NCBI RefSeq assembly: GCF_003116135.1
Contig: NZ_PDOA01000005.1
Span: 62,001-126,000, forward strand
Source: Teichococcus aestuarii
GTDB lineage: Bacteria; Pseudomonadota; Alphaproteobacteria; Acetobacterales; Acetobacteraceae
Length of the DNA stretch: 64,000 nucleotides
Direction: 5' to 3'
The translations under genes and the position numbers were made by a program. Of the stretch, positions 7,703-18,996 are shown piece after piece; within the stretch, counting starts at the first letter, position 1; each line of letters starts with the position of its first letter. The notes beneath the pieces were generated by a model. That model was not told the origin of the DNA. It made no database searches and saw only the letters and a list, made by a program, of their open reading frames with translations.

Positions 7703-9874
7703 ATGCCCGAACTCCTGCTCGAACTCTTCTCCGAGGAAATCCCCGCCCGCATGCAGGCGCGCGCGGCCGAGGACCTGGCGCGCCTGCTGGGCGAGGCGCT
7801 GAAGGGCGCGGGCCTGCCGGCGGAAGGGCTGCGCACCCTCTACGGTCCCCGCCGCCTGGCGCTGGTGGCCGAGCTGCCCGCCGGCACCAAGGCCGTGGAG
7901 GAGGAGCGCCGCGGCCCGCGCGCCGACGCCACCGGCCCGGCGCTGGAAGGCTTCCTGCGCTCCACCGGCCTGACGCGGGAGCAGCTGGAGGCGCGCGAGG
8001 GCAAGGGCGGCACTTATCTGTACGCTGTCATCCGCCGGCCGGGGCGGCCGACGCCGGAGGTGCTGGCGGAGATCATTCCTGGTCTCCTGCGCCGCTTCCC
8101 CTGGCCGAAGTCGATGCGCTGGGGTGGCACCAGCACCTTCGTCTGGGTGCGGCCGCTGAAGCGCATCCTCTGCCTGTTCGATGGCGCGGTGGTGCCCTTC
8201 ACCCTGATCCAAGGGGAGGATGACGGGCACGGGCTGGCCAGCGCCGACCGCACCGAGGGGCACCGGATTCTCTCGCCGGGTGACTTTTCGGTTAGAAATT
8301 TCTCGGATTATGCGACGCAACTCGCCGCACGGCACGTTGTTATCGACCCCGTTGAGCGCGCCAGGCTTGTGCGTGACGGTATCGCGGCCCTGGCCGCGCG
8401 GGAGGGGGTCGAGGTGGTGCCGGATGAGGGGCTGGTGGCGGAGGTGGCGGGGCTGGTCGAATGGCCCGTGCCCCTGCTCGGCCGCATCGACGACGCCTTC
8501 ATGGACCTCCCCCCCGAGCTGATGCGCACCACCATGCGCGTCAACCAGCGCTACTTCGCGCTGCGCAAGCCGGATGGCGGGGCGGCGCCCTGCTTCGCCG
8601 TGGTGTCGAACATCGCCGCCCATGATGGCGGCGCGGCGGTGGTCGGCGGCAATGAGCGCGTGCTGCGCGCCCGCCTGTCGGACGCCCGCTTCTTCTGGGA
8701 CCTCGACCGCAGGCAGGCGCTGGAAGCCTTCCTGCCGAAGCTGGAGAGCGTGGTGTTCCACGCGAAGCTTGGCACCCAGGGGCAGCGCGTGGCGCGGCTG
8801 GCACGGCTGGCCGAGTGGCTGGCGCCGCGCGTCGGCGCCGAGCCGGCGCTGGCCGCCCGTGCCGCGAAGCTGGCCAAGGCCGACCTCGCCACCGGCCTCG
8901 TGGGCGAGTTCCCGGAATTGCAGGGTATCATCGGCCGCTATTACGCGCTGAAGGATGGCGAGGATGCGCGGGTGGCCGAGGCCATCGCCGCGCATTACCG
9001 CCCCATGGGCCCGGGCGACTCGGTGCCCGACGAGCCGGTGGCGATCGCCGTGGCGCTGGCCGACAAGCTGGACCAGCTCGCCGGCTTCTTCGCCGCCGAT
9101 GAGCGCCCCACCGGCTCGGGCGACCCCTATGCGCTGCGCCGCGCGGCGCTCGGCGTCATCCGCATCCTGCGCGAGAACGGGCTGCGGCTGGACCTGTCGG
9201 ACGCGCTGGCCGAGGCCTTCTTCGGCTACCCGCAGGCCGTGGGCGCCACGGCCGAGCCGGAATTCGGCATGGTGGTGGCGCAGGAGGCGATGAAGGCCGG
9301 CTTCCAGCCCGGCCCGAAATCCGCCCACCCGCCGATGGTGGCCGCCTTCGCCGCCGGGCTGCTGGACTTCCTGGCCGACCGGCTGCGCGTGCAGCTGCGC
9401 GCCGAGGGCGAGCGGCACGACGTGCTGGCGGCCACGCTGGGAGCGGGTGGCGGCGCCGATCTCGTCCGGGTGCTGGCCCGCGCCGCGGCGCTGCGCGCCT
9501 TCCTGGAAGGGGAGGATGGCGCCAATCTGCTGGCCGCCTACCGGCGCGCCGCCAACATCCTCCGCATCGAGGACAAGAAGGACGGGCCGCACCGTCCCGA
9601 GACCGACCTCGCCCGCTTCACCGCGGCGGAAGAGGCGGCGCTCTCCGCCGCGCTGGACGGCGCGCTGCCGGAAGCGCAGGCGGCGCTCGCCGCCGAGAAC
9701 GACATGGCCGCCATGGAAGCCCTGGCGCGCCTGCGCGCGCCGGTGGACGCCTTCTTCGAGAAGGTGGTGGTGAACGATGCGGATGCGCAACTCCGGCGCA
9801 ACCGTCTAGGTTTGTTGGCCCGACTCCGGGCCGCGATCGACCAGGTGGCCGATTTCTCCAAGATCGAAGGCTGA
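7703..9874 (+). CDS. glyS: glycyl-tRNA synthetase beta subunit
   Basis: 723 residues beginning with the family signature MPELLLELFSEEIPARMQ. The beta subunit binds tRNA-Gly and carries an HD-like region and an anticodon-binding C-terminus. An in-frame ATG at 7643 would add ~20 non-conserved residues, so 7703 is chosen. It is somewhat longer than the E. coli protein (689). Codons between about 8268 and 8386 (SPGDFSVRNFSDYATQLAARH region) are strikingly A/T-ending, including AGA, AAT and TAT, unlike the rest of the gene. ppdK follows after 12 bp, so the three genes probably form one transcript. Confidence 0.98.
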   Translation: MPELLLELFSEEIPARMQARAAEDLARLLGEALKGAGLPAEGLRTLYGPRRLALVAELPAGTKAVEEERRGPRADATGPALEGFLRSTGLTREQLEAREGKGGTYLYAVIRRPGRPTPEVLAEIIPGLLRRFPWPKSMRWGGTSTFVWVRPLKRILCLFDGAVVPFTLIQGEDDGHGLASADRTEGHRILSPGDFSVRNFSDYATQLAARHVVIDPVERARLVRDGIAALAAREGVEVVPDEGLVAEVAGLVEWPVPLLGRIDDAFMDLPPELMRTTMRVNQRYFALRKPDGGAAPCFAVVSNIAAHDGGAAVVGGNERVLRARLSDARFFWDLDRRQALEAFLPKLESVVFHAKLGTQGQRVARLARLAEWLAPRVGAEPALAARAAKLAKADLATGLVGEFPELQGIIGRYYALKDGEDARVAEAIAAHYRPMGPGDSVPDEPVAIAVALADKLDQLAGFFAADERPTGSGDPYALRRAALGVIRILRENGLRLDLSDALAEAFFGYPQAVGATAEPEFGMVVAQEAMKAGFQPGPKSAHPPMVAAFAAGLLDFLADRLRVQLRAEGERHDVLAATLGAGGGADLVRVLARAAALRAFLEGEDGANLLAAYRRAANILRIEDKKDGPHRPETDLARFTAAEEAALSAALDGALPEAQAALAAENDMAAMEALARLRAPVDAFFEKVVVNDADAQLRRNRLGLLARLRAAIDQVADFSKIEG

Positions 9875-9886
9875 GGAAGACCCGAG

Positions 9887-12556
<2,670 letters not shown>

Positions 12557-12557
12557 A

Positions 12558-12607
12558 CAGACAGAAAAAAGATGGGGCCCGGGGGAATTCCTTCCCCCGG
12601 CCTTTTC
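12558..12607 (+). terminator. repeat-family terminator 1, after ppdK
   Basis: ACAGAAAAAAGATGGGG leads into a hairpin with arms CCGGGGGAA / TTCCCCCGG and a TTCC loop (12579-12600), then CCTTTTCTTTTT. It lies between the convergent ppdK and ygfZ genes. The A-rich 5' flank gives a U-run for the other strand, so it can work in both directions. Near-identical copies occur at 18948, 26121, 52757 and, inverted, 54897. Confidence 0.9.
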
Positions 12608-12612
12608 TTTTT

Positions 12613-13434
12613 CTACGGCGCCGCCTTCTCCGGCAGCCGCATCCAGTGCGGAATACGCGGCATGAGCGTGGCCTCGCCGCAGGTCAGCGCCTCATCCCCC
12701 AGGATCGGCAGCCGCAGCAGCGCCAGCCCCAGCCCCTCGGCATGGCCGGAGCGCATCTCCCCCACCTCCGCCTCGCCGCGCCGGATGGGCGTGCCCGGCG
12801 CCGGCAGCGGCCCCTGCACATCGACCGGCACCAGCCGCCGCTTCAGCAAGCCGCGATACTTCGTGCGGGCCGTCAGCTCCTGCCCCATGTAGCAGCCCTT
12901 GCTCCAGGAGATTCCGTCCAGCTCGTCGAAGCCGGCCTCCAGCAGCACGGATTTCTCCGGCTCCAGGTCCGGCGCGCCGTCGGGAAGGCCGAGGGCGAGG
13001 CGGTGGCGGGCATAGTCGCCATTCCCGGCGGGCAGGTCGGCGGCGGGGAGGATGGCGCGCCAGCCGGCCTCCGGCAGGCGCGGGTCGGGCGCCGCGACGG
13101 CGCCCTCCGGCACGGCCGCGCCGCCCCAGCCGGCCAGCACGCCGAGATCGGGCCGCGCCGCCAGCGCCACCTTCGCGCGCAGGCGGAAGCGGGAGAGGCG
13201 CTGCGCCAGCATCTCCGCCTGGGCGGCGGCGCAATCGAGCAGCAGGGCCTCCGGCGTGGCGAGGATGAAGAAGTCGGCCAGCCACTTGCCTTGCGGCGTC
13301 AGCAGCGCGGCCCAGACCGCATGGCCGGGGGTGGCGCGCGCCACGTCGTTGGAGACGAGGCCCTGGAGGAAGCTGACACGGTCCTCGCCGGTCAGTTCCA
13401 CCACGGCGCGGTCGGGGAGGGGGGCGATGGGCAT
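12613..13434 (-). CDS. ygfZ: folate-binding protein YgfZ (iron-sulfur repair / tRNA modification)
   Basis: 273 residues of the GcvT-like fold. The diagnostic YgfZ signature KGCYMGQE is present (Cys181), preceded by FDELDGISWSKG. The N-terminus VVELTGEDRVSFLQGLVSNDV is also typical. YgfZ proteins use a folate to assist assembly or repair of certain Fe-S enzymes, including the MiaB tRNA thiomethylase. The ATG at 13434 is chosen over an upstream in-frame ATG lacking conserved sequence. It is convergent with ppdK and divergent from the GT9 gene. Confidence 0.93.
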   Translation of the reverse strand: MPIAPLPDRAVVELTGEDRVSFLQGLVSNDVARATPGHAVWAALLTPQGKWLADFFILATPEALLLDCAAAQAEMLAQRLSRFRLRAKVALAARPDLGVLAGWGGAAVPEGAVAAPDPRLPEAGWRAILPAADLPAGNGDYARHRLALGLPDGAPDLEPEKSVLLEAGFDELDGISWSKGCYMGQELTARTKYRGLLKRRLVPVDVQGPLPAPGTPIRRGEAEVGEMRSGHAEGLGLALLRLPILGDEALTCGEATLMPRIPHWMRLPEKAAP

Positions 13435-13526
13435 GATATGAGATTTGGCGTTCCGGCGGCCCGAGGCAAGCGGCGGCATGTCCCTCTGCGCGCGGCGCGG
13501 AAACCGTGCTAGAGCCGCGCCCGACC

Positions 13527-14453
13527 ATGCGCATCCTGTTCGTGACCGCCACCCGGATCGGGGATGCGGTGCTCTCCACCGGCCTGCTGGACCATCTGCT
13601 GCGGACCTATCCCGGCGCGCGGATCACCGTGGCCTGCGGGCCGGTGGCCGAAGGCGTGTTCGCCCGCATGCCGAACCGGGAGGCCACCATCCTGCTCGCC
13701 AAGCAGCGCTTCTCGGGGCACTGGTTCTCGCTCTGGGGGCAGGTGGCGCGGCAGCGCTGGGACCTGGTGGTGGATCTGCGCGGCTCCGCCCTCTCCTGGC
13801 TGGTGCGGACGCGGCGCCGCGCGGTGATGCGCGGCGGGCGGCGGCCCGGGCACAAGCTGCTGCAACTGGCCGGCGTGCTGGGGCTGCACCCGGCGCCGCG
13901 CCCGGTGGCCTGGTTCGGCCCGCAGGATGCGGCGAAGGCCGCGGCGCTGCTGCCGGGGGAGGGGCCCTATCTCGCCCTCGGCCCCAGCGCCAACTGGGCG
14001 GGCAAGGTGTGGCCGCCGGAGCGCTTCGTGGCGTTGTTCCAGGCGCTGACGGCGCCGGGCGGGCGGCTGGAGGGCGCGCGCCCCGTGGTGCTGGCCGGAC
14101 CCGGCGCCACCGAGGCCGCCATGGCGGCGCCCGTGCTGGCCGCGCTGCCGCAGGCGGTCGATCTGGTGGGGCGGCTGGAACTGCCGGAGGCGGCGGCGCT
14201 GCTCTCCCGCTGCGCGCTGTTCGTGGGCAATGATTCGGGGCTGATGCACCTCTCGGCGGCGGCGGGCACGCCCACGCTGGGGCTGTTCGGCCCCACCCCG
14301 GCGGCCGAATACGCGCCGGTGGGGCGGCGGGCGCGGGCGGTGCTGGCGCGTGGCCTGCCGGGCCGGGCGCCGATGGAGGCGCTCGGCGTCGAGGCGGCGC
14401 TGGCGGCGGCGGTGGCCCTGCTGGACACACCCGAGGACACCCCGGAAGGCTGA
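13527..14453 (+). CDS. glycosyltransferase family 9 (heptosyltransferase-like)
   Basis: 308 residues with the two GT9 hallmarks: the N-terminal MRILFVTATRIGDAVLSTGLL and the C-terminal nucleotide-sugar site FVGNDSGLMHLSAAAGTPTLGLFGPT. GT9 enzymes transfer heptose (or related sugars) in LPS core synthesis at the inner face of the cytoplasmic membrane. ATG 13527 is used. A GTG at 13506 is in frame but adds unconserved residues. A -10-like GCTAGA lies 13 nt before the ATG and no clear Shine-Dalgarno is seen, so the leader may be very short. It is the first gene of a local surface-polysaccharide group. Confidence 0.9.
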   Translation: MRILFVTATRIGDAVLSTGLLDHLLRTYPGARITVACGPVAEGVFARMPNREATILLAKQRFSGHWFSLWGQVARQRWDLVVDLRGSALSWLVRTRRRAVMRGGRRPGHKLLQLAGVLGLHPAPRPVAWFGPQDAAKAAALLPGEGPYLALGPSANWAGKVWPPERFVALFQALTAPGGRLEGARPVVLAGPGATEAAMAAPVLAALPQAVDLVGRLELPEAAALLSRCALFVGNDSGLMHLSAAAGTPTLGLFGPTPAAEYAPVGRRARAVLARGLPGRAPMEALGVEAALAAAVALLDTPEDTPEG

Positions 14454-14470
14454 GGCCGTAAGCCGGTGGC

Positions 14471-15502
14471 TCAGCCCGCGCCAGGCAAGACCCGGCGCAG
14501 GAAATCCTGCCACTGCGCCACCACGGCGGCCTCGGAGAAGCTGGCCTCGTAGGCGGCGCGGCCGGCCGCGGCCAGCGTGGCGCGGCGCCCGGGGTCGGCC
14601 AGCAGGGTAGCCAGGGCGCGGCCCAGCGCCTCCGGCTGGTCGCGCGGCACCAGCAGGCCCGTCTCGCCGTCGCGGATCAGCTCGGCGGGGCCATCGGCAT
14701 CGGCGGCCACCACGGGGCGGGCGGCGCTCCAGCCTTCCAGCACCACATTGCCCAGCGGCTCGTGGCGGGAGGGGCAGACCATCACGTCGCAGGCCGCCAG
14801 CAGCGCCGCCGTGTCCTGCCGCCAGCCGAGGAAGCGGACGCGCTCCGCCACGCCCAACTCGCCGGCCAGGCGGGTGAGGGTCTCGCGCTCCGGCCCCTCG
14901 CCGGCCAGCAGCAGCACGGCGCCCGGCACATGCGGCAGGGCGCGCAGCAGCGTGTCGAAGGCCTTGTTGGCGTGCAGCCGGCCGAGCGCCAGCAGGCGCG
15001 GCGAGCCTTCAGGCAGGTCCGGCAGCTCGGCCGGCAGGGCGCCGGCCATGTCCTCGGCGAAGTTGGGCAGGTGGTGCACCCGCGCCTCCGGCCAGCCCTG
15101 CTCCAGCATCCAGCGGCGCAGGCCGCGCGTGTTGCCCACCAGGTGGTCGCAATGGCGGTAGTGGCGCAGGTCGTAATAGCCGCCGAGGCGGCCGACCAGA
15201 GTCCAGGGGCCGCGCGGGGTGAAGCCGGCGGCGCGGTTCATCCAGGCCACCACCGCCTGGGGCTGGAAGGCGTGCAGGTGGCGGCGGATCTGGAGATGGG
15301 TGGGCAGGTCCAGCCAGCGCTGGCCGAAGCGCAGCTGCACCGGCGTGAGCCCCCGCACCGAGAGCCGCGCCGCGCGGGCCGGATTGGCGCGGATGACCGG
15401 CAGCACCTCCTCCCCCGCGGCGTGCAGGGCGCAGCACAGGCGCTCATAGAAGCTCTCGGCGCCGCCCATCGGGGCGCCCGCCATCACCTGGGCCAGCCTC
15501 AT
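14471..15502 (-). CDS. glycosyltransferase family 4
   Basis: 343 residues of the GT-B fold. The N-terminal GGAESFYERL glycine loop and the C-terminal donor site are clear: LLALGRLHANKAFDTLLRAL, RVRFLGWRQD, and the E-x7-E segment SRHEPLGNVVLEGWSAARPVVA. GT4 enzymes are retaining transferases that use nucleotide sugars for polysaccharide or LPS assembly. Its stop lies 17 bp from that of the convergent GT9 gene. It is co-directional with, and downstream of, the O-antigen ligase gene (64 bp gap). The sugar specificity is unknown. Confidence 0.92.
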   Translation of the reverse strand: MRLAQVMAGAPMGGAESFYERLCCALHAAGEEVLPVIRANPARAARLSVRGLTPVQLRFGQRWLDLPTHLQIRRHLHAFQPQAVVAWMNRAAGFTPRGPWTLVGRLGGYYDLRHYRHCDHLVGNTRGLRRWMLEQGWPEARVHHLPNFAEDMAGALPAELPDLPEGSPRLLALGRLHANKAFDTLLRALPHVPGAVLLLAGEGPERETLTRLAGELGVAERVRFLGWRQDTAALLAACDVMVCPSRHEPLGNVVLEGWSAARPVVAADADGPAELIRDGETGLLVPRDQPEALGRALATLLADPGRRATLAAAGRAAYEASFSEAAVVAQWQDFLRRVLPGAG

Positions 15503-15566
15503 GCCATTCTCCCGGGAGGTTCCGGCGGGGACAATGCGCCGCCGCGGCCGCCGTTGCCGCCGGGCC

Positions 15567-16853
15567 TCACGGCGTGGCGCGCAGCCGGGCGAGGGCGGTG
15601 AGGCCCACCGCCAGCAGCAGCAGCACGCCGATCCACCAGGCCTGCCACACGCCGTAGCTGAGCATGCCCACCACCCCGCCCGATGTCAGCAGCCCGGCGG
15701 CGGCGGGGGCGTGCAGCGCCGCGCCATGCCAGCCCAGCCACAGCAGCAGCCCCGCCGCCAGCAGCGCGCCCACCGCGCCCAGCTCCAGCCAGATCTGCAA
15801 TGGCGCGTTGTGCGGGTGCAGCGGCAGGCGCTGCGCCCGCACCCCCTCGAACCAGGCGCGCGACACGGCGCCGCCGAGGCCGAAGCGTTCCAGCGCCTCG
15901 GGCGTGAAGGTGTCCCGCCCGCCGGGCAGGCTGCGGCTGGACTCGCCGCCCCAGCCGAGCAGCGGCCGCTCGCCGATCCGCTCCAGCACGAATTCCCAGA
16001 TCAGCACGCGGTGCGCGGCGGAGGGCGGGATGGCGTCCAGCGCCGGCAGGCGGGGCAGGGCGGCGCTGAACATCAGCGGCGCCGCCAGCACCGCCACCGC
16101 CAGCAGGGCGCCAGCGGCGCGCGCCACCCAGGCGCCCAGCAGCCAGGCCGCCGCCATCGCCGCCAGCCCGGCCAGCACGGCGATCTTGGCGGATTCGGCG
16201 GGCAGCCACAGCACGGTGAGCACCCCCGCCGGCAGCAGCGCCCAGCGCAGCGCGCGCGGCAGCACCGCCGGCTGGGCATGGGGCAGGCACAGCGCCAGCG
16301 GCAGCAGCACGGCGATGATGGAGACCGCCGGCTTCAGCCCGAAGGGCAGGTTGGGCGGCGCCTCGGCCGGGCTCATGCCGCGCACCGCCGCGCGCAGCCA
16401 GTTGCCGCTGGCATGGTCGAGCAGGGCCAGGGCGATGCCCGCCGCCAGCCCCCAGCCCAGGCAGCGCAGCACGGCGCGCAGCCGGTGCGGCGGCTGCTCC
16501 GCCACCGCCCGCGCCGCCATGGCGCCGAGCAGGATGTAGAGGCCCAGGGTGAGCGCGGTGGTGGCGGCGCGGCCCGGCTCGATGGACCAGGCGGCGCTGG
16601 CCAGCAGCCAGCCCATCGGCAGCAGGACCGGCGCCAGCACGGCGGGGCGCGGCCAGGGCAGCAGGCCAGCGCCGCGCGCGCCCGGCAGGCGCCGCCGCTC
16701 CCATCCATGCAGCGCCACGGCGGCGAGGAAGCCCAGCACGGTGAGCAGCGCCACGGCGCGGAACTGGAGCACCGCCACCGCGGGGGCTATGGCCAGCATC
16801 AGCCCGATCGGCAGGCTCGCGCCGCGCAGGCCGCGCGTGTCGGAAGGGGGCAT
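15567..16853 (-). CDS. O-antigen ligase/polymerase (Wzy_C family membrane protein)
   Basis: About 428 residues with some 10-12 hydrophobic helices and a large periplasmic loop between residues ~240 and ~350. The loop ends in the family motif LHPHNAPLQIWLELGAVGAL (conserved H...N...E-x-G). This matches the O-antigen ligase-like domain of WaaL ligases and Wzy polymerases, which join or extend surface glycans at the periplasmic face. The ATG at 16853 has only a distant GGGAG, so the start is uncertain. Context with GT9, GT4 and asnB supports a role in LPS or exopolysaccharide. Ligase versus polymerase cannot be decided. Confidence 0.85.
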   Translation of the reverse strand: MPPSDTRGLRGASLPIGLMLAIAPAVAVLQFRAVALLTVLGFLAAVALHGWERRRLPGARGAGLLPWPRPAVLAPVLLPMGWLLASAAWSIEPGRAATTALTLGLYILLGAMAARAVAEQPPHRLRAVLRCLGWGLAAGIALALLDHASGNWLRAAVRGMSPAEAPPNLPFGLKPAVSIIAVLLPLALCLPHAQPAVLPRALRWALLPAGVLTVLWLPAESAKIAVLAGLAAMAAAWLLGAWVARAAGALLAVAVLAAPLMFSAALPRLPALDAIPPSAAHRVLIWEFVLERIGERPLLGWGGESSRSLPGGRDTFTPEALERFGLGGAVSRAWFEGVRAQRLPLHPHNAPLQIWLELGAVGALLAAGLLLWLGWHGAALHAPAAAGLLTSGGVVGMLSYGVWQAWWIGVLLLLAVGLTALARLRATP

Positions 16854-16960
16854 GGGCGGGGCAACTCCCGGCGAGGGCGGCAAGAAGGGCGCGGGAAAGA
16901 ACCATGCCGCCCCGGGCGAGGCAAGAACGCAGCCTCCGGCCCGCCCCGCCTTGTCGTGCC

Positions 16961-16990
16961 TTGACAGGAACCCCCCCGAGCCGCTTGGTA
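16961..16990 (+). promoter_or_regulatory. candidate asnB promoter in the 289-bp divergent gap
   Basis: TTGACA (16961-16966), an 18-nt spacer and TTGGTA (16985-16990). The predicted leader to the asnB ATG at 17143 would be ~145 nt. The rest of the 16854-17142 gap shows only GC-rich spacer DNA; I see no gene in it. Confidence 0.4.
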
Positions 16991-17142
16991 GGGTTGAGAA
17001 TTTCATGCGCATGGCCCCGATGCTGCCGCAGACCCAGCCCCGCCCGGGGCGGCCGGGACCGATGCTCCGGCCCCCACGGGTGGCTCCTTTCCCGTTGTCC
17101 CGACGCTTCGCCGCCATGCCACGCGGCCGGGAGGGCTGAGCC

Positions 17143-18900
17143 ATGTGCGGAATCGCCGGCCTCTCGCTGCATGGGCGCGCCGTGCCGGATGCGGCGCTGC
17201 TGCAGCGCCTGACCGACGCGCTGGCGCATCGCGGCCCCGATGGCGCCGGCCACCATGTGGCGGCCAATGTGGCGCTGGCGCACACCCGGCTGGCCATCAT
17301 CGACCTGGCGGGCGGCGACCAGCCGCTCTTCGCCGGGCCTGCCGCGCTGGTCGGCAATGGCGAGGTCTACAACTACCGGGAGCTGCGCACCGAGAACCAG
17401 CTCCTCTGCGCCACCGGCAGCGACTGCGAGCCGCCGCTGCACCTGTTCCGGCGCGACGGGCTGGCCTTCGCCGAGCGGCTGCGCGGCATGTACGCGCTGG
17501 CCGTGCACGACCGCGCCACCCGGCAGGTGGTGCTGGCGCGCGACCCCTTCGGCATCAAGCCGCTCTATACCGCCGAGCTGCCGGGCGGCATCGCCTTCGC
17601 CTCCGAGCCGCAGGCGCTGATCGGCGCCGGGCTGGTGGCGCCGAGGCTGCGCCCCGAGGCGCGGGCCGAGCTGCTGCAGATGCAGTTCACCACCGGCGCG
17701 GAGACCATCTTCGAGGGCATCCGGCGCGTGCTGCCGGGCGAGACCATCGCCATCTCGGAAGGCAAGGTGCTGGAGCGCCGGCGCCGCGCCGCCCTGCCCG
17801 AGGGCGGGCCGGTCGCCGCCACCGAGGCCGAGGCGCTGGCGCGCTTCGAGGCGGCCTTCCGCTCCAGCGTCGAGCTGCACCAGCGGAGCGACGTGCCCTA
17901 CGGCATGTTCCTCTCGGGCGGCACGGACAGCGCCGCGGTGCTGGCGATGATGGCGCGGCTGAACGAGGCGCCGGTGCGCGCCTTCACCGCCGGCTTCGAC
18001 ATTCCCGGCGCCGCCGATGAGCGCGAGCGCGCCGCCACCCTGGCCCGCGCCGCCGGCGCCCGGCACGAGACGGTGATGGTGGGCGAGGCCGATGTGTGGC
18101 GCCACCTGCCCGAGATCGTCGCCGCCATGGACGACCCGGCGGCGGACTACGCCATCATCCCCACCTGGTTCCTGGCGCGGCGGGCGCGGCAGGCGGTGAA
18201 GGTGGTGCTCTCCGGCGAGGGGGGGGACGAGCTGCTCGGCGGCTATGGACGCTACCGCGCTGCGATGCGCCCCTGGTGGCTGGGCGGCAAGGCGCCCCGC
18301 ACCCGTGGCGCCTTCGACCGGCTGGACGTGCTGCGCGCGGCGCCGACCGGCTGGCGCGACGGCATCGCCGCCGCCGAGGCCGCCGTGGCCTTGCCCGGCC
18401 GCACCCGGCTGATGGCCGCCCAGGCGCTGGACGTGGCCGACTGGCTGCCCAACGACCTGCTGATCAAGCTCGACCGCTGCCTGATGGCGCATGGCGCGGA
18501 AGGCCGCACCCCCTTCCTCGACAGTGCCGTGGCCGAGGCGGTGTTCCGCCTGCCGGACGGGCTGAAGGTGCGCAAGGGCGCCGGCAAGTGGCTGCTGCGC
18601 GAGTGGCTGGCGCGGAACTTCCCCGCCGCCGAGCCGCACCGGCCGAAGCAGGGCTTCACCGTGCCGGTGGGCGCCTGGATCGGTGCCCGGGGCGAGCAGC
18701 TCGGCCCGCTGGTGGCGGCGCAGCCGGGGGTGATGGAGATTGCCCGGCCGGAGAAGGTGGTGGCGCTGTTCAAGGCCGCCGCCGGCAAGCGCGAGGGCTT
18801 CGCCGCCTGGCACCTGCTGTTCTACGCGCTCTGGCACCGCCGGCATGTGGAGGGGGTGATGCCGGAGGGCGACACCTTCGCCTACCTGGCCGCACGGTAA
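17143..18900 (+). CDS. asnB: glutamine-hydrolysing asparagine synthase-type amidotransferase
   Basis: 585 residues: an N-terminal class II glutaminase domain with catalytic Cys2 (MCGIAGL) and HRGPDG, then an ATP-pyrophosphatase synthetase domain with the PP-loop SGGTDSAAV (Ser258) and VVLSGEGGDELLGGYGRY. AsnB makes asparagine from aspartate, ATP and glutamine. Paralogues in glycan clusters amidate sugar carboxylates or other acids. Here it adjoins the O-antigen ligase and glycosyltransferases, so either asparagine supply or glycan modification is possible. The start is fixed by the requirement for Cys2. The 3' end carries a small GGGCGGC/GCCGCCC hairpin and then terminator 2. Confidence 0.92.
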   Translation: MCGIAGLSLHGRAVPDAALLQRLTDALAHRGPDGAGHHVAANVALAHTRLAIIDLAGGDQPLFAGPAALVGNGEVYNYRELRTENQLLCATGSDCEPPLHLFRRDGLAFAERLRGMYALAVHDRATRQVVLARDPFGIKPLYTAELPGGIAFASEPQALIGAGLVAPRLRPEARAELLQMQFTTGAETIFEGIRRVLPGETIAISEGKVLERRRRAALPEGGPVAATEAEALARFEAAFRSSVELHQRSDVPYGMFLSGGTDSAAVLAMMARLNEAPVRAFTAGFDIPGAADERERAATLARAAGARHETVMVGEADVWRHLPEIVAAMDDPAADYAIIPTWFLARRARQAVKVVLSGEGGDELLGGYGRYRAAMRPWWLGGKAPRTRGAFDRLDVLRAAPTGWRDGIAAAEAAVALPGRTRLMAAQALDVADWLPNDLLIKLDRCLMAHGAEGRTPFLDSAVAEAVFRLPDGLKVRKGAGKWLLREWLARNFPAAEPHRPKQGFTVPVGAWIGARGEQLGPLVAAQPGVMEIARPEKVVALFKAAAGKREGFAAWHLLFYALWHRRHVEGVMPEGDTFAYLAAR

Positions 18901-18947
18901 GGGAAGCGTCCGGGCGGCACGCCGCCCACCCACGTATCGCTCAACCG

Positions 18948-18996
18948 GCAGAAAAAAGATGGGGGCCCGGGGGAATTCCTTCCCCCGGCCTTTTTT
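18948..18996 (+). terminator. repeat-family terminator 2, after asnB
   Basis: The same element as at 12558: GCAGAAAAAAGATGGGGG, hairpin CCGGGGGAA / TTCCCCCGG with TTCC loop, then CCTTTTTT. The T-run overlaps the TAA stop of the convergent tenA gene, so the element serves both genes. Confidence 0.9.

Noticed and set aside
6662..9790. Complement-strand open frame of about 1,040 codons across glyQS
   Set aside because: No domain recognisable; opposite to conserved glycyl-tRNA synthetase genes.
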